64,000 nucleotides of DNA from Antedon bifida (taxonomy: Eukaryota > Echinodermata > Crinoidea > Comatulida > Antedonidae): NCBI GenBank assembly GCA_963402885.1, contig OY727094.1:8868501-8932500 (forward strand), given 5' to 3'. Every line of letters begins with the position of its first letter. The stretch's first letter is position 1. Both the position numbers and the translations under genes were made by a program. The notes beneath the pieces were generated by a model. It saw only the letters and a list, made by a program, of their open reading frames with translations. It was not told the DNA's origin and ran no database searches. Shown one piece after another: positions 12,326 to 23,745 of the stretch.

Positions 12326-12660
12326 TAACACAATTAAAAAGTGTTCAAATTCGAGAATGTATGAATCCTTATAACAAGTTGGAAAGGAACGTTGAATCGC
12401 ACCATTGCACAGTCCATCTTCATTATTGATGCTTACGGACGTGGGATACTGATTCGCAGTTTGCAGCATACCTTTACAGTCGAATACCTGAGAAAAACAT
12501 GACTTACTATCATTGGTTATCACTTATTTCATCCTCATCGCAATCAGAACATAGTAGTTCAACTTGTACATCATCCACACCAATCCATGATCCATGATTT
12601 TCGACCACCAGGATTTGACAACTAGGATTGATTCCTGATTCCTCTTTCGAAAAAAGGAAG
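12326..12660 (-). pseudogene. Unrecognised protein fragment, two exon-like pieces
   Basis: Minus-strand 12660-12528 reads FTVNDYVFLFSKEES, then VENHGSWIGVDDVQVELLCS and a stop after DEDEISDNQ. Lower down, after TTTTTCTCAG, about 160 nt read VFDCKGMLQTANQYPTSVSI and then NNEDGLCNGAI before a GT. The first piece is repeated, with an insertion in its middle, at 29215-29690. I do not recognise either piece. They could be a decayed host gene or a retroelement ORF end. Confidence 0.3.
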
Positions 12661-13560
12661 ACATAATCATTTACAGTGAATCATTCCAAGCATTGCTTTT
12701 TTTTTCTATTAGTTGACATTGACTTGGTTCTATTGTTTATAATACTGTACTATGTAATGTTTTATTATAAATAAGCTTGAATTAAAATGAAAATAGTGTA
12801 GGTGTTTACGTTCGTTAGATAGACGCATAAAGAAGAGAGTCAGATGAGTTATTCTCCTGACATCATAATGCTAACTTAGAACAGTATATATGAAATATAT
12901 AAATTTATTATTTATTTTACAGTATTATGATGCATTTAAAATAATGTGCAATAGAAAATAATATAAGAAATACCATAAATTTACTGATCAAATAATGTGA
13001 TTACATATATGACCATCGATCTCTTAGTTTGAAAAATATCAACTGGTGTAATGATGATTGTACTCTTTTGATTGCATTTGATTGATTGATGTCTTAACAG
13101 AATGATAAAACATCACATTTTGTCTTAAATTGTATTTGGTCTTATAGGCAAAGTTTGTGATTGGTCAATATTTAATTGCGAAGGATTTTTTATAAGGTGA
13201 CTGAATAGATACCTATAACCATACAAAGGTATTAAAAAACCAAATTGAACTTCAATAAATTGTTATAATTGTTCAATTTTGAACTTTGACCTTATATTTC
13301 GAAAACGCTTCCTATCCTGATCGATTACCTAGACTAGTTGGTATGCTTTCGTAAAAGATGAACAGTGGAAAGGATGCCCAGGGCCTATAACTAAAAATGG
13401 TAAATTAATGTTCTGAACTTTATATTTTGCAACAGGCATAGAAATAAATTCTAAACCGCCCTTATATATATATATAATTATATAGATATTAGGTTAGACT
13501 ATAGACTAGGATTTGAAGTTTAAGCACAACACTACTGGTCAACTACAAAACTATTGTGTG
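12661..13560. other. Spacer before SLC17 copy 1, duplicated at 29690-31600
   Basis: No gene is seen. Blocks such as ACTGATCAAATAATGTGATTAC at 12983 and GAATAAATTCTAAACCGCCC near 13440 recur upstream of copy 2, so the spacer belongs to the segmental duplication. The second version has gained about 1.2 kb and the tRNA array. Confidence 0.6.
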
Positions 13561-13572
13561 ATTCTATTAATA

Positions 13573-16500
13573 CTATTCTGATTTGATTAAGTATGTTGTC
13601 TCTTCCTGTTCTTGTTCTTGTTCTTTGTCTTCTTTCGACCAATCTTGCTCCTCTCCTTTGGCAAATATAAGAAAAAACACCATTCCAAATAGCAGTATGC
13701 CCGCATTAATTATAAAAATAAACGACCATTGTTTAAATGTATTCTGAAAAGAAATAGATTATAATCTCAATTTAAAAAAAATCCATTTACAAATAAGCCT
13801 TTTATATGCACCCGATACACGAGCGGTATCAAGTCTAGCAACAATAAACAACATGCAGTATCGCGTCTTCTAACTTTCATCCCATGGGATATGTTATAAA
13901 TTATTTTCTTTATTGTCGATAGACATGATAGCAACAATACTAATATTGTATTAGTATAAACTTTTAGAGCAATGACAATTTTTTTTAAATATGTTCAAAT
14001 AAGTAAAAACTATATTCAAAATGAACCAAAAGAAATGAACAAAATATTAACCAAGTAAAAGTTGAATGTCTGATACTACGAACGAATACGGTATTGGCTG
14101 TTATATATGGCACACATAATGTAATTACGATTTATTTGAAATTTGACCATTACAAAATTCTAATTAGGCCTACAAAACGTAACAGTCACACACGGTTCTG
14201 GCTTAATCGTTGTCGATCTACAATTTGTTCAAATATGGAAAAACTTACATTGTTTTCTGTTAGTTTACCAAGAATAACAGGAACGATGAATGCACCAATA
14301 CTTGAAAACGTTGTTGCAATTCCAACAATTATTCCAGCATATTTTGAAGATATGTCCAATGAGTTGGTATTTAAACCGGGTGGATTGAATCCAAGCGCAC
14401 AAAAGGTAATTGAGATTAGAACCATAAATGCTACTAGAGATTCACCAACTTGGGAAATGATAAAGAAACAAACTGCAGCAACTCCAAGATCTAAATAAAA
14501 GATAAACATACTATTGATTAAGACACATGAGTAGAGTCTTTGATTGGATTGTGAGTCATACTGCATGGTATTCATAATAGTACTCCATTAAATTATTACG
14601 TCATTAAGAGTGCAATTTTGTTATATACGATTGTAGACAGAAAAAAAAAAGAAATAAAGAAAAAAAGAAAGATAAAAAAGGGAAAAAAGAAAGAACGAAA
14701 AAAGAAAGAAACTTGGTCAATGTACTTAATAAATAAAATATATAATGTAGTATATCATATTGAAGCATCATAAAAGAAATGAATGAATGAACGAAAGAAA
14801 GAAAGAAAAAAAGAAAGAAATAAACAAAGAAAGAAACTTGATCAATTTCCTCAATAAAATAAAAGATATGTATATCATTTTGAAGCATCATACCAATGAT
14901 AACACACAGTTTTCTTGTATTCAAAATGCTCAATATATTACGGCGAATGATAAAGTCAGCACAGGCAGCAGAAAGCAGAACAACTGGAAGTCTGGCTATG
15001 GCAGGGATTGATGTCAGAATACCAGTCTAAAGTAAGTAAATAAAATACAATGATAATAATGTGTAATAATGTAATCTGGTTAATAGTCTTCGTTCCAATT
15101 CTCAGAATCGTCTTGCTCCTGCTAAAGTGAAGACCGTCTCATATTGTCATTGGAATTATCTTATGCAGCTCCTATGTTTTGGAATTCTCTTCCAAACTGC
15201 ATTAAAGATGCACAGTCGGTAGCTCTTTTTTAGAAGTTTCTAAAGACATACTTGTTCAAAAAAGCATAATTAATCCCTTTTTTCTCCTTTTCCATGCCAC
15301 CTAGATTGTTTTAGATCTAGTTTAAGTAGGTAGGGAAGGAGGCACCTGAGTCCGGTATGACCGAGACACAACTGCTGCTGACCGGGGTTCAATTAGACCG
15401 ATCCCTGGTTAGCGACGTGGTCGTATCCCCTTACTTCGGTTTGGGTTTTTTTTGCATGGTTGGAATGATTGTTTAGTATCAAGTAATTAAATCAAAATTG
15501 ATGTAAAGAGTTAAATCACGCCTTAAAGTTTCCTGCTGTAACTGTGATGTAGGGCCATATCCAACATGTCATGTGTCACCTGACAACGTTTGTAAGGCAC
15601 ATCCATTGCATAAGTGTTAAGTTAATATTTTAATTATCTAGTCATCGGTCAATTACTTTATACTTTCCAAAACGACACACAACCCATTGTTTATTGTATT
15701 ATAATCTCTCACTCTAGTTATCGATTTCCACTGTTCACAGAGTGAACATTTCAAGCTGTTAAATCATTCCACATTTTTAATTTAATTTGAATCATTCTTA
15801 GAGTGAAGAAAGAATGCTCTTTTATTAGTTTAAACTATTTCACACCGAACACCGCGTGACATTTTCACTCGTTCACTAGAAGCAAGAATATTAAATGAAA
15901 TATTATAAAAAAAACTTACAGATTTTGCATCAAATCCTAAAATGGATGAGATGAAAATGGGTATTTCTGTTATACTGAAGTACCACGCGGCGTCGAAAGC
16001 TACATAGCCAATCACAATAGCCCACACCGCAGAGGACGTGAATATAGCCTTCCAAGGAACTGATGAATACTATGATATACAAATATACAATTATATTTTT
16101 TATAGTTTCAAAATAAGTTTGTATGAATTTTTTGATTGTTTTTTTCGGTAGTTCAATATTAATGCATTTCTCCAACGTACAACATTTGGTACTGGACGCT
16201 CTAAGACTTGGTTCCCACTAGCGATGCAACTCAACCTACACAGCGTAAGAATATGTGTTTCCTCGCCCCGAAATCAAACTTTGTCGCCGGTTCATTTAGG
16301 ACCAGCAATACTAATGAACATTTAATTCTCAGTTTCGTAAATATTGAGCTTGGATTCCTTAAATTATATTTGGAATATGGCTAATGTTTAGGAAACAAAA
16401 TATTAGAAATTAATGAGGGCAGCAAACCATATATTTAAAAGTAAAAATGTAAATTCGAATTTTATGAAGGTCATAATTATATTTTTCACCATAATTGAAT

Positions 16501-19500
16501 GCTTTAGAATGACGCACTTTTTTTATAAAACAATAAAACAACTGCGGCCTACAGCCTAATTACCATATTGGTATAATAACATTTTGTTTTATATTCTCAA
16601 TAATACACTGTAACAGTGAACTGTGGGCAATGACAGTTTCAATTCTAGAGAATAATAGGTATTAGGTGGTAGGAGAAAATAAAAAAAAAAGATTTGTATA
16701 AAAGAATAGATGAGTGGAGTAAGGAAGTAAAGAAAAGAAGGCTGACATTGTATAATCATAATGCTCCGATTAAACGAAAACACACAAGCGAGGATTGCAC
16801 TCAGATAGGCTCAACGAAATACTTAAATACCAAAAAAAAGAAGGAAGACCGATCAGAACGTACAGAGTGGCGAATGCAATGGACGCGCAATCGAAAAGGC
16901 AAGAGAGGAAGGCTGGCCGCCGCCGAGAGAAAAGTTTTTTTATTTAACAAATGATTTATAAAAACAACGTAGGCTAGGCCAACATCACGCGCAATGTCTA
17001 ATGACGAATAGCGTTTAGGGTGATTACAGTAACACACCGTAACATTAGTTCTTTCTTCAGATGACATAAACAGTTCTAACTCCTTTTTTGTAATAAACGG
17101 GTCAGTATTTGGCGTTTCATAAACAAGTGTTGTCCATACTACCAATCCTACTAACCCGAACACGCCTGTAATAATCAAGAAATAGTACAAAGTTGTAAGG
17201 AACAAAATAAAAATATCTAACGTAAATACATAATGCATTTTTTTACTGTTAATATTATGGTTAGCGCAATCATGTTGCACAATTAGCGCTTTACTAACTC
17301 GTGACCAAATTATGGTCGGTGCAAAGTTTGATTGACAAATTGACCCTCCGAATATGAGCGTGGCAAAAAGTCAATGGAAATCACAATTCAAATTTGTTTT
17401 TGCCTGACTCACTAATTGAAGTCACGGAAGACATGTAGGGAAAAAAATTATTCGTTTGAATAATTTTATGTTTGATATTATTATTCTCAACTTTTGTTAT
17501 TTTGATTTATTTTAATTTAGGGCTTGCAATTTTTTTTATCCTATTCCTATCTCTGAATTTTTTATTTTTATTTGCTTGTTATGGAGATTTGGTTTGAGTT
17601 ATACATTATATATCTATTTTAATGAATGCTTGTCTGTTTAGTATTACCCTGTTTATGTATTTTTATAAAATGCAATTATGCGTATAACTTTTATTTTTCA
17701 AAATTTTCTGTCTTTGTAAAGCGCATTGAGGCTTTCAGCATAATGCGCTATATCAAGTACCAGTTATTATTATTATTATTATTATAACGATTCTTTTGTT
17801 TTGTTTTATTGCTTTTGGTGTCTGTGTACCAGTTACAAAAATACAATTTTGAAAAAAACAAACAATGATATATGATATCTATTATTCAAATTATTTTATA
17901 TTTGTAATTATTATTGAGGCAAAAGGATAAAGCATAAGCTATTTCATTCACTATCCTTCTTAAAGATGGCAATCCTGTTCACATGTCAAACATATAATAC
18001 ACAAGATGCTCATAGAAAAAGAAAAAGAGAAAAGCTCCTGAATATGATATAACAGGATTTGAACCCATAACCCTTGGATTGGTAGCCGAGCATCATAACC
18101 ACCAATCCATAGATAAACTATTATTACTGTAAAACGAACTAAACATGAACAATTACTTAAACGACAGACAAAACAAAATTACGTTAGCATACTATACGTA
18201 TAAAATGACACCGGCCAACCACCAAGTTCATATGCTGTGCAAAGCCAACCGGACAGATGACTTGAAACGATTGTTGAAAGTGTTACCCCTGTGTAAAAAT
18301 AGAAATTGAGAAAGATTAAGTTATGGTAAATGTACAGTATCAACATAGATAGATACTCGGCTACAAATTCTAGGGCCTTTGGTTCAAATCCTATCAGATG
18401 TCAAATATCAGACGCCAGGATTTTGTTCTCATGACAGAACAACTCCACTCCCAAGACTTGTAATAAGACTTTGTTCGTGTAGAGAGCATATTGTGTATGT
18501 TTGTATATGGCCTCTACAGGACTTATCTTCAAACTGTCACAAAATAAAAAATAAAATGTTGTAAAATAGACCAAGGGAATTATAAAAAAAGGTATTTGTT
18601 ACATTTTTTCGTGCACCAAGGAGGTCGGCAGCCATTTTAAATATGGCCACCATTTGTATTGGAATAATTTACTATTTACTTCAAACCAAAACAACCTCAT
18701 ATTATAAAAATGTTGACTTGCCATTGTATATTATAGACACCATAATACTCCGTTCTTCATGAACTGTCCATTTTCCTAATAAAACGTAGATAGCAGAAAA
18801 AGCCACTCCCTAGAAATAAAGAATTAAATGTACCCATATATAAGGTCAAGGGTTAAGAACAGAATACGAATTAAATTAGGCTGGAATGAAAGTTTATTAT
18901 AACCAATATTCAAGAAATCCATAGCATTAACAAACAATCAGGGGCTGACATATTATAATCAAAACATCACGACGTTACAAACAATTGTCGAGTTATATAC
19001 TTGCTATGTTTTGTATGAAGTATTAAAAAAGTTTATATAAACCATACAAAATAACAGCAAAAAAATAACGGAAGGAGCTAGTCTACCGTAGGCACATAGC
19101 AAACAATATCCCGCAACTAGGCCCTACCTATTTAGTTTTCCTTACTCTTCTCAAAGTCTAATCTGCCAAATAGTAAGTAAGTAAAAAAGAATGCATATTT
19201 ATCAAATCAAAAAGATTGATATTCTAGGTTTTTTGTGTATTTGTGTATTTATTCCTACCTGTACTGCTCCGTCTAAAACACGCACTGCAATCAGTAGATT
19301 GATACTGACCTCTGTAGCAATTGGAACCAACGCTGTCAGAATACACTCACAAAGTAGCACTAGTCCCAGGGCTTTTTTACCGCCTATACAGCAGGAAAAC
19401 CAGCCTCCTGGGATCGGCGTAATTATGTAACCAATGTAGAAAGCACTCAACACCGTTTGCTGAGTCATTTCATCCCAATTATATGTTGGTATCTATAGTA

Positions 19501-22500
19501 AAACATACCATATAATGTTAAAATAAAGGTTTTTTTTGTATTATTTAGACATTTAAAAACAAAGCATAAGTTTGATTTTAGGCTGTTTTTTTGGTTCTCG
19601 TATAGTCTTTATGACAAACTTTATTTTGTAAACTTGAGTTAACTTTCAGTTTAGACAAGAAAACTTTCTAAAGTTTGACAGTGTAAACTGCAGACCACGA
19701 GTTCTGTAGACGTTAAGCCATGCAGCTTCTCGGCAAACTATTTTCTGATGTTTGTGAACCCCGACAACCAAAGCAGTTTTGCAGTTGATGTGATTCTTTA
19801 GTTAAACAAAATGACAGGAACGGTAGTTTAAAGAACTTCACGAAACAGTTACAACAGTTTATAAATACAGGTTGGTAAACATTTGTTTGTAGACTCCGAA
19901 TCTGCCACTGTTGGACAAGTGTATGTTGCCTGTCTACACTCGCTTGGATTTCTGAGATCACAGACTTCAGTTCTATCAAGAAAGTGCTTAATAGGTTTTG
20001 GATCTCAGACGTCATGAACAATAATACAATTTCGTCATTAAGTTATGATACTCAAAATTCTCCTATTTTAAGTTCTGTCTACTTTATGTGACAAACAAAT
20101 GTGACGTGTTCATATATGGGCACGATGAAGTCGTACCACTGCTATATTTGGGCACATCAAAGTTGTTTTTTGTCAAACATTTTAATTACTATTGCTTTAG
20201 GTGCCTAATTCTGGCCCGTAGCCAGGGGGGGTTTTTATGGTTCCCCCCCCCCCCTATACAGCGAACCCCCCTTAACCGACTGCGAACTCCCATCCCCGAC
20301 ATGCCCAATACCTCACCCTCATCTCTGAATCCTCTAAATACGTGCCCCACACAGCTAGTACAAAAGGTTATTCGTAAATTGGAAAATTCGTAAACTCGTT
20401 CTTGAATAACTCGATACATTCTTCGCTGTATGAGCGTACGTCGAGCGATACGTGTCTGTAAATTTCCAAGAGTTGCAAATGAATTGCCATCCTGGTTCAG
20501 ACCTATGGAGTTGTACGCCGCGTACAATACGAAAGCAAACGCCGCAGGTCTGAACCTTTAAATCCCTGGATGTAATATAATATTGACGCGTGTATCGTAC
20601 TGATACAGTGCAGTGAGCTGGTGCGCGAACGTTCGTACAAAGGACACCGCCAGACAAACGCGTACCTATTGTTTAGATCACGGCAGTCAGCAGCATGCAT
20701 AAAGTAGGCCTATTCTGTAAATCTTCTAATTGTAACCCTGGGTTATTATTCTTTGATTGTTTTTTAAGGGTGGGTAACTATTAGAAGGGGGATTACTATT
20801 AGAATAGTTGGTTACTATTACTCATCTTAAATTAGGCACCTGAAAATAGTAACCCACCTCAACTATTCCGGTCAGCAAATCATAGCAAAATAATAAAACA
20901 GTACGAATATTTGTTTGAACTGAACTTTATTTTATAAACTCAAAAACATTCAATCCTCCCCACTCCCAAGATCAACATGCATTATCTCCTTATTTTCAAA
21001 ATACGGCTGCATCATAAACGACCAGTCTTTAATTCATAATGTAATTTTGTCAATAGTTTTTGTGACTCTAATATTAACCCCATGTGGGTTACTATTAGAA
21101 TAGTGGATTATTATTATAGATTGACTTATAAAGTGGGTTACTATTAGAAGGATGGTTACTATTAAAGTGTGGGTTACTATTAGAAGATTTACGGTATCAT
21201 AGCCTTCCGACGGACATAAAAAATGTGTGGCTATGAAGTATAGTACGTGTATTATCATCATAGAGGATTATAGTGAATATTAATATATTACACTGTTATA
21301 TCTATGGTATCATGTACATGTACTGTAGTTTACATTATAGCATCTGTATCAATATCATCTATTTACATTGATTAATATTTAATTTCCTCAACAAATTGCT
21401 GTAAATAAATATAGGTAGAGCTATAATAAGCATTGAATTTGCCTTCTCACACAAAGTTCATATTGAACTTGAAAACAAAATACCGAGTGAATGATCATAA
21501 CAATCGGCGATTAAATAGTCCACGTGTGTGAGGAGGAGAAAAAAAGTACGAATACGATCGTTTTGCTCATTGGTAGCATGCTGCATGAGAGTGTCTTTTC
21601 CGACCAATTAGAGGTGCCATTTATCATGAATGTTATGTGCGAGAGTACCATTTCCGGCCATCTAGGGGTGTCATTTAACAAAATTCTCCCCCCTCAGGGG
21701 TCGGGAGGGGGGGGGGATGGGGTGGCGGTTCAGTGTCCCAAATACTTAGTGTCCGAACCCCCCCTTGACAGATCCTGGCTACGGCCCTGTAATTGTTCAA
21801 AACATGTTTTACTCCTCTGAGTATACATTTTGTATTCAATGTGAATATTCAAATATGTGCTATAGTTAATTATTATAGCAGATTTAAAGTTACTGGTAGT
21901 ATGGCATACTTACAGAGGTGTCGTACAATTGATTATCATTACTGCTACAGTTTGTTGTGTTTTCTCGGCGGCGTACCATAGCTATCATCGCAATACTCAT
22001 GTTGATTCTTGTGCAGTATAACAAGAACTTTATTACGGCACACATACCTATGGAAGGCCATAATCATGTTGAAGTACATATTGAGAGATAATCATTTTTT
22101 GTTCTAATAAATCACGAGTCATAATTTGTCAAACACATGTCAAAATAAGCTGTCTAAAGCTTTGTCTACACTATTAAACTCTATGTGTGACAACAAAATG
22201 TAATGTGTCCACCATGTCATATCACTACCATATTTGGCCACGTCATACCTTTTTTCTCAAACTAGTTTGATAGTGTAGACAGAGCTTAACGTGCCGTCTA
22301 ATTATTATTTTAGTAAACAATTATTATAATAAATAGAATGTGCATCAATCTACTAATACTAATTAATTTGAAATAGCAAAACTCCAATTCATGTATTAGG
22401 ACCGATTAATACAATTTATTATTGTAATACATAATAGGCCTACATATAAATGATTGTTTCCAGAAAAGTCAATGATTAACATGTAACTTTACCACGGAGA

Positions 22501-23488
22501 AAAAAGAATTTAGTTTCAAATCCTTCGTGTAGGGCTATATGGGAGACATAATGTTATATACCAACCCCTTTTTATCAAAACCTACGCATCACTGACTCAA
22601 TGGGGTGATGGACTATTTAGATATGGCATTCATATTAAGCCTACCTTTTCAAAAAGGTTCAATAGTAGGCATACAACAAATCCTATTCATTATAACTGTT
22701 TGTAAAGAATGTCACACATCTGTAGGTTTACATATATACACAATACTTTATTTTATATTCATGATTTAAGCCAAATTGTTGGGAGTTTGGACATGAGTAA
22801 TGGAAGACCCTGCCAAAGGATTTTGCCATATCTGTATATACAACTTCGCATTGACCCTTTGCATTTATCGCATCATACGCATGTGACAACAGAACAGACA
22901 AATTGGTTTCACAAGACCTTCCTGGGTAAAATGGATGGTCACTAATAACTGGTGATATATGATTAAACATTTGGTCATGTACAATTTTTTAGAAAAACTT
23001 TAGAAATAGTAGGCAACAACGACGAAACGAAACCGGTCTATAAGTGCGTACATTTAACCTACAGTATTTGGATTACGTTTCTTTTCTCTAAAAGATGATT
23101 CTTTAGATTTCAGTGCAATATAAAGTTCATTATCAAACCAGGGTGGGAGATTTCTCTTAACTTTGAAATCAGGGACGAGATCTTTAACAGTAGCAAAAAT
23201 AAAATCAAGAAATCACTTACTATTCTACAAAACTGGTAAAACCTTTATTTCAGTTTTATTGAATTATTATAAGGCAGCAATAGTTGATGTGAGAGGTTCA
23301 GAAACACTACGTCTAAAGCTTTCAATTCCATTATTATAATATAAAAGGTATTATTGACTTATTTATTACTACATTCTGTAGGTCTGTACTGAAACCACCC
23401 ATTGTATTTCATTAGAACCCTGTGAAATACTAATTTGAATAGGCCTGTGAATAGTGTTATACATACCAGCTACAAGAAACCTCTTCAT
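13573..23488 (-). CDS. SLC17-family anion/organic-acid transporter (sialin/VGLUT/NPT family), copy 1, intact
   Basis: Exons from the 5' end: 23488-23467, 22047-21914, 19492-19259, 18809-18722, 18288-18193, 17165-17038, 16069-15920, 15026-14894, 14490-14249, 13743-13573. The phases close and total 1398 nt (465 aa). The ATG at 23488 is fixed by a TAA three codons upstream. Family landmarks are TM1 RINMSIAMIAMV, an N-glycosylation-rich lumenal loop (ENTTNCSSND), YNWDEMTQQ, GYIITPIPGGW, RVLDGAVQ-GVAFSAIY, HEERS, PWKAIFTS, and GLNTNSLDISSKYAGI. It should be a 12-helix major-facilitator protein of lysosome, synaptic-type vesicle or plasma membrane. The conserved TM1 and TM4 arginines are kept, but the His of the family FPAMHAMW motif is Tyr here. 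The C-tail is acidic (KEQEQEQEETTYLIKSE). Intron 4 uses a GC donor (ATG|GCAAGT). The exon 6 end could instead be 17044. The FReD gene 2.6 kb away is divergently transcribed. Confidence 0.9.
14636..14840. repeat. Purine-rich GAAA tracts in SLC17 intron 8
   Basis: Two one-sided purine runs (14640-14712 and 14786-14838) are made of GAAA and AAAGA words. They are kept in the other copies at 36733-36940 and 56234-56441. They look like simple-sequence expansion and long purine strands of this kind can form triplex structure. Confidence 0.7.
15165..15269 (+). mobile_element. C-terminal fragment of a CR1/L2-like LINE in SLC17 intron 7
   Basis: In frame it reads AAPMFWNSLPNCIKDAQSVA, LF, a stop, then KFLKTYLFKKA and a final stop. 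This is the typical carboxy end of CR1/L2/Jockey-type ORF2 proteins. Recognisable but weaker similarity extends to about 15105. The same fragment, with the same internal stop, is at 37263-37367 and 56755-56859, so it predates the segmental duplication. Confidence 0.65.
17689..17788 (+). mobile_element. LINE/SINE 3' tail insertion with TATAAC target duplication
   Basis: The body contains TTTGTAAAGCGCATTGAGGC and TAATGCGCTATATCAAGTAC and ends in (ATT)n, the widespread 3' tail of L2/RTE-type retroposons. TATAAC flanks it at 17683-17688 and 17783-17788. Copies 2 and 3 have a single uninterrupted TATA(A/G)C at this site (39774 and 59265 region), so this insertion is specific to copy 1. Confidence 0.85.
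18050..18112 (-). mobile_element. tRNA-like SINE head in SLC17 intron 5
   Basis: The minus strand reads TTGGTGGTTATGATGCTCGG, then after CTACCAATCC reaches GGGTTCAAATCC, giving A-box-like and B-box-like spacing as in a tRNA-derived SINE. Homologues lie at 40046-40106 and 59541-59601. It lacks a foldable tRNA cloverleaf. Confidence 0.4.
18350..18570 (+). mobile_element. tRNA-derived SINE in SLC17 intron 4, copy 1
   Basis: The head includes TGGTTCAAATCC (B box). The body has GACGCCAGGATTTT and ACAACTCCACTCCCAAGACT, and the tail is (AAAATAA)n. The intact versions in copies 2 and 3 begin GTAGCTTGGTGGATAGATGC. The same body occurs in the SLC6 introns at 7378-7481. Confidence 0.6.
20071..20180. 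mobile_element. Partial MITE (AAAGCTCTGTCTACACT family) in SLC17 intron 2
   Basis: AGTTCTGTCTACTTTATGTG, the internal CATATATGGGCACGATGAAG and GGGCACATCAAAG are retained. The right terminus present in copies 2 and 3 is missing. Confidence 0.5.
20211..21789. mobile_element. 1,579-bp inverted-repeat element flanked by TAATT, only in SLC17 copy 1
   Basis: The left end is CTGGCCCGTAGCCAGG and the right end CCTGGCTACGGCCCTG, 14 of 16 positions complementary. TAATT occurs directly outside both ends (20206-20210 and 21790-21794). Copies 2 and 3 carry the empty site GTCCCTAATTGTTCAAAAC (43269, 62765). The interior has G/C homopolymer tracts just inside each end and a nested region, 20745-21195, with about eight GGTTACTATTAGAA words in both orientations. 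No transposase-like frame is seen, so it is probably non-autonomous. Confidence 0.8.
21914..22047 (-). CDS. SLC17 copy 1 exon 2 (TM1), the intact reference for the copy 2 and 3 lesions
   Basis: Joined to exon 1 (KRFLVAG) it reads MCAVIKFLLYCTRINMSIA, MIAMVRRRENTTNC and ends LYDTS before GTAAGT. The arginine in TRIN is the family TM1 arginine. Copies 2 and 3 have an extra base after GCGATG here and lack the GTAAGT donor. Confidence 0.85.
22156..22287. mobile_element. MITE (AAAGCTCTGTCTACACT family) in SLC17 intron 1
   Basis: The ends are AAAGCTTTGTCTACACTATT and ACTAGTTTGATAGTGTAGAC followed by AGAGCTT. It is also in copies 2 and 3 (43587-43716, 63083-63210), so it predates the duplication. 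Confidence 0.7.
22728..23235 (-). mobile_element. Decayed non-LTR retrotransposon (LINE) pieces, SLC17 intron 1
   Basis: Minus strand 23230-23100 reads DLVPDFKVKRNLPPWFDNEL followed by YIALKSKESSFREKR, the linker before a LINE reverse transcriptase. Then 22970-22790 reads YPGRSCETNLSVLLSHAYDA and GQCEVVYTDMAKSFGRV, the RT region around catalytic motif A (YTDMAKSF; usually AFDRV). The catalytic box itself and the 3' end are missing. It is orientated with the SLC17 gene. Only short remnants of the flanking sequence appear in copies 2 and 3. Confidence 0.75.
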
Positions 23489-23582
23489 ATTATCCAGTTA
23501 ATCCACTTAAATACATAAAAAAGAAACGAGTGTTACTTACAATTCCCCTTCAATTTGTTTCAATTGGGGGGGGGGGGGGGGG

Positions 23583-23745
23583 GTGTCTAGAAAACTAATA
23601 TCTAGAAAACTAAGACATAAGATATCTTAGTTTTCTAGATCTAGAAAACTAAGATATCTTATAAGTTTTCTAGACCTTAGTTTTCTAAACACACATCATC
23701 GGATCTAGGAAACTAAAATATCTTAGGTCTTAGTTTTCAAGACAC
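23583..23745. mobile_element. Palindromic MITE in the SLC17 5' leader, copy 1
   Basis: The termini are GTGTCTAGAAAACTAA and TTAGTTTTCAAGACAC. The interior is a stack of TCTAGAAAACTAAGATATC words and their complements, so most of the element can fold on itself. A G18 run abuts it. It starts about 95 bp upstream of the start codon at 23488. A shorter version lies at 44575-44688 before copy 2. Confidence 0.75.

Noticed and set aside
15340..15430. Possible tRNA gene or SINE head (GGGGTTCAATTAGACC)
   Set aside because: There is a B-box-like word but no A box at the right distance and no cloverleaf. It is more likely the 3' UTR of the adjoining LINE fragment.
16694..16954. Basic 86-codon plus-strand frame (RIDEWSKEVKKRR, GKRGRLAAAERK)
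   Set aside because: It is antisense within SLC17 intron 6 and is kept in all copies only as far as the whole intron is kept. In copies 2 and 3 the frame is interrupted (ATACTAAAA for ATACTTAAA).
20189..20700. Overlapping minus-strand frames of about 100 codons
   Set aside because: They lie inside the 1,579-bp non-autonomous element, have no family resemblance that I can see, and begin in a homopolymer-rich end.
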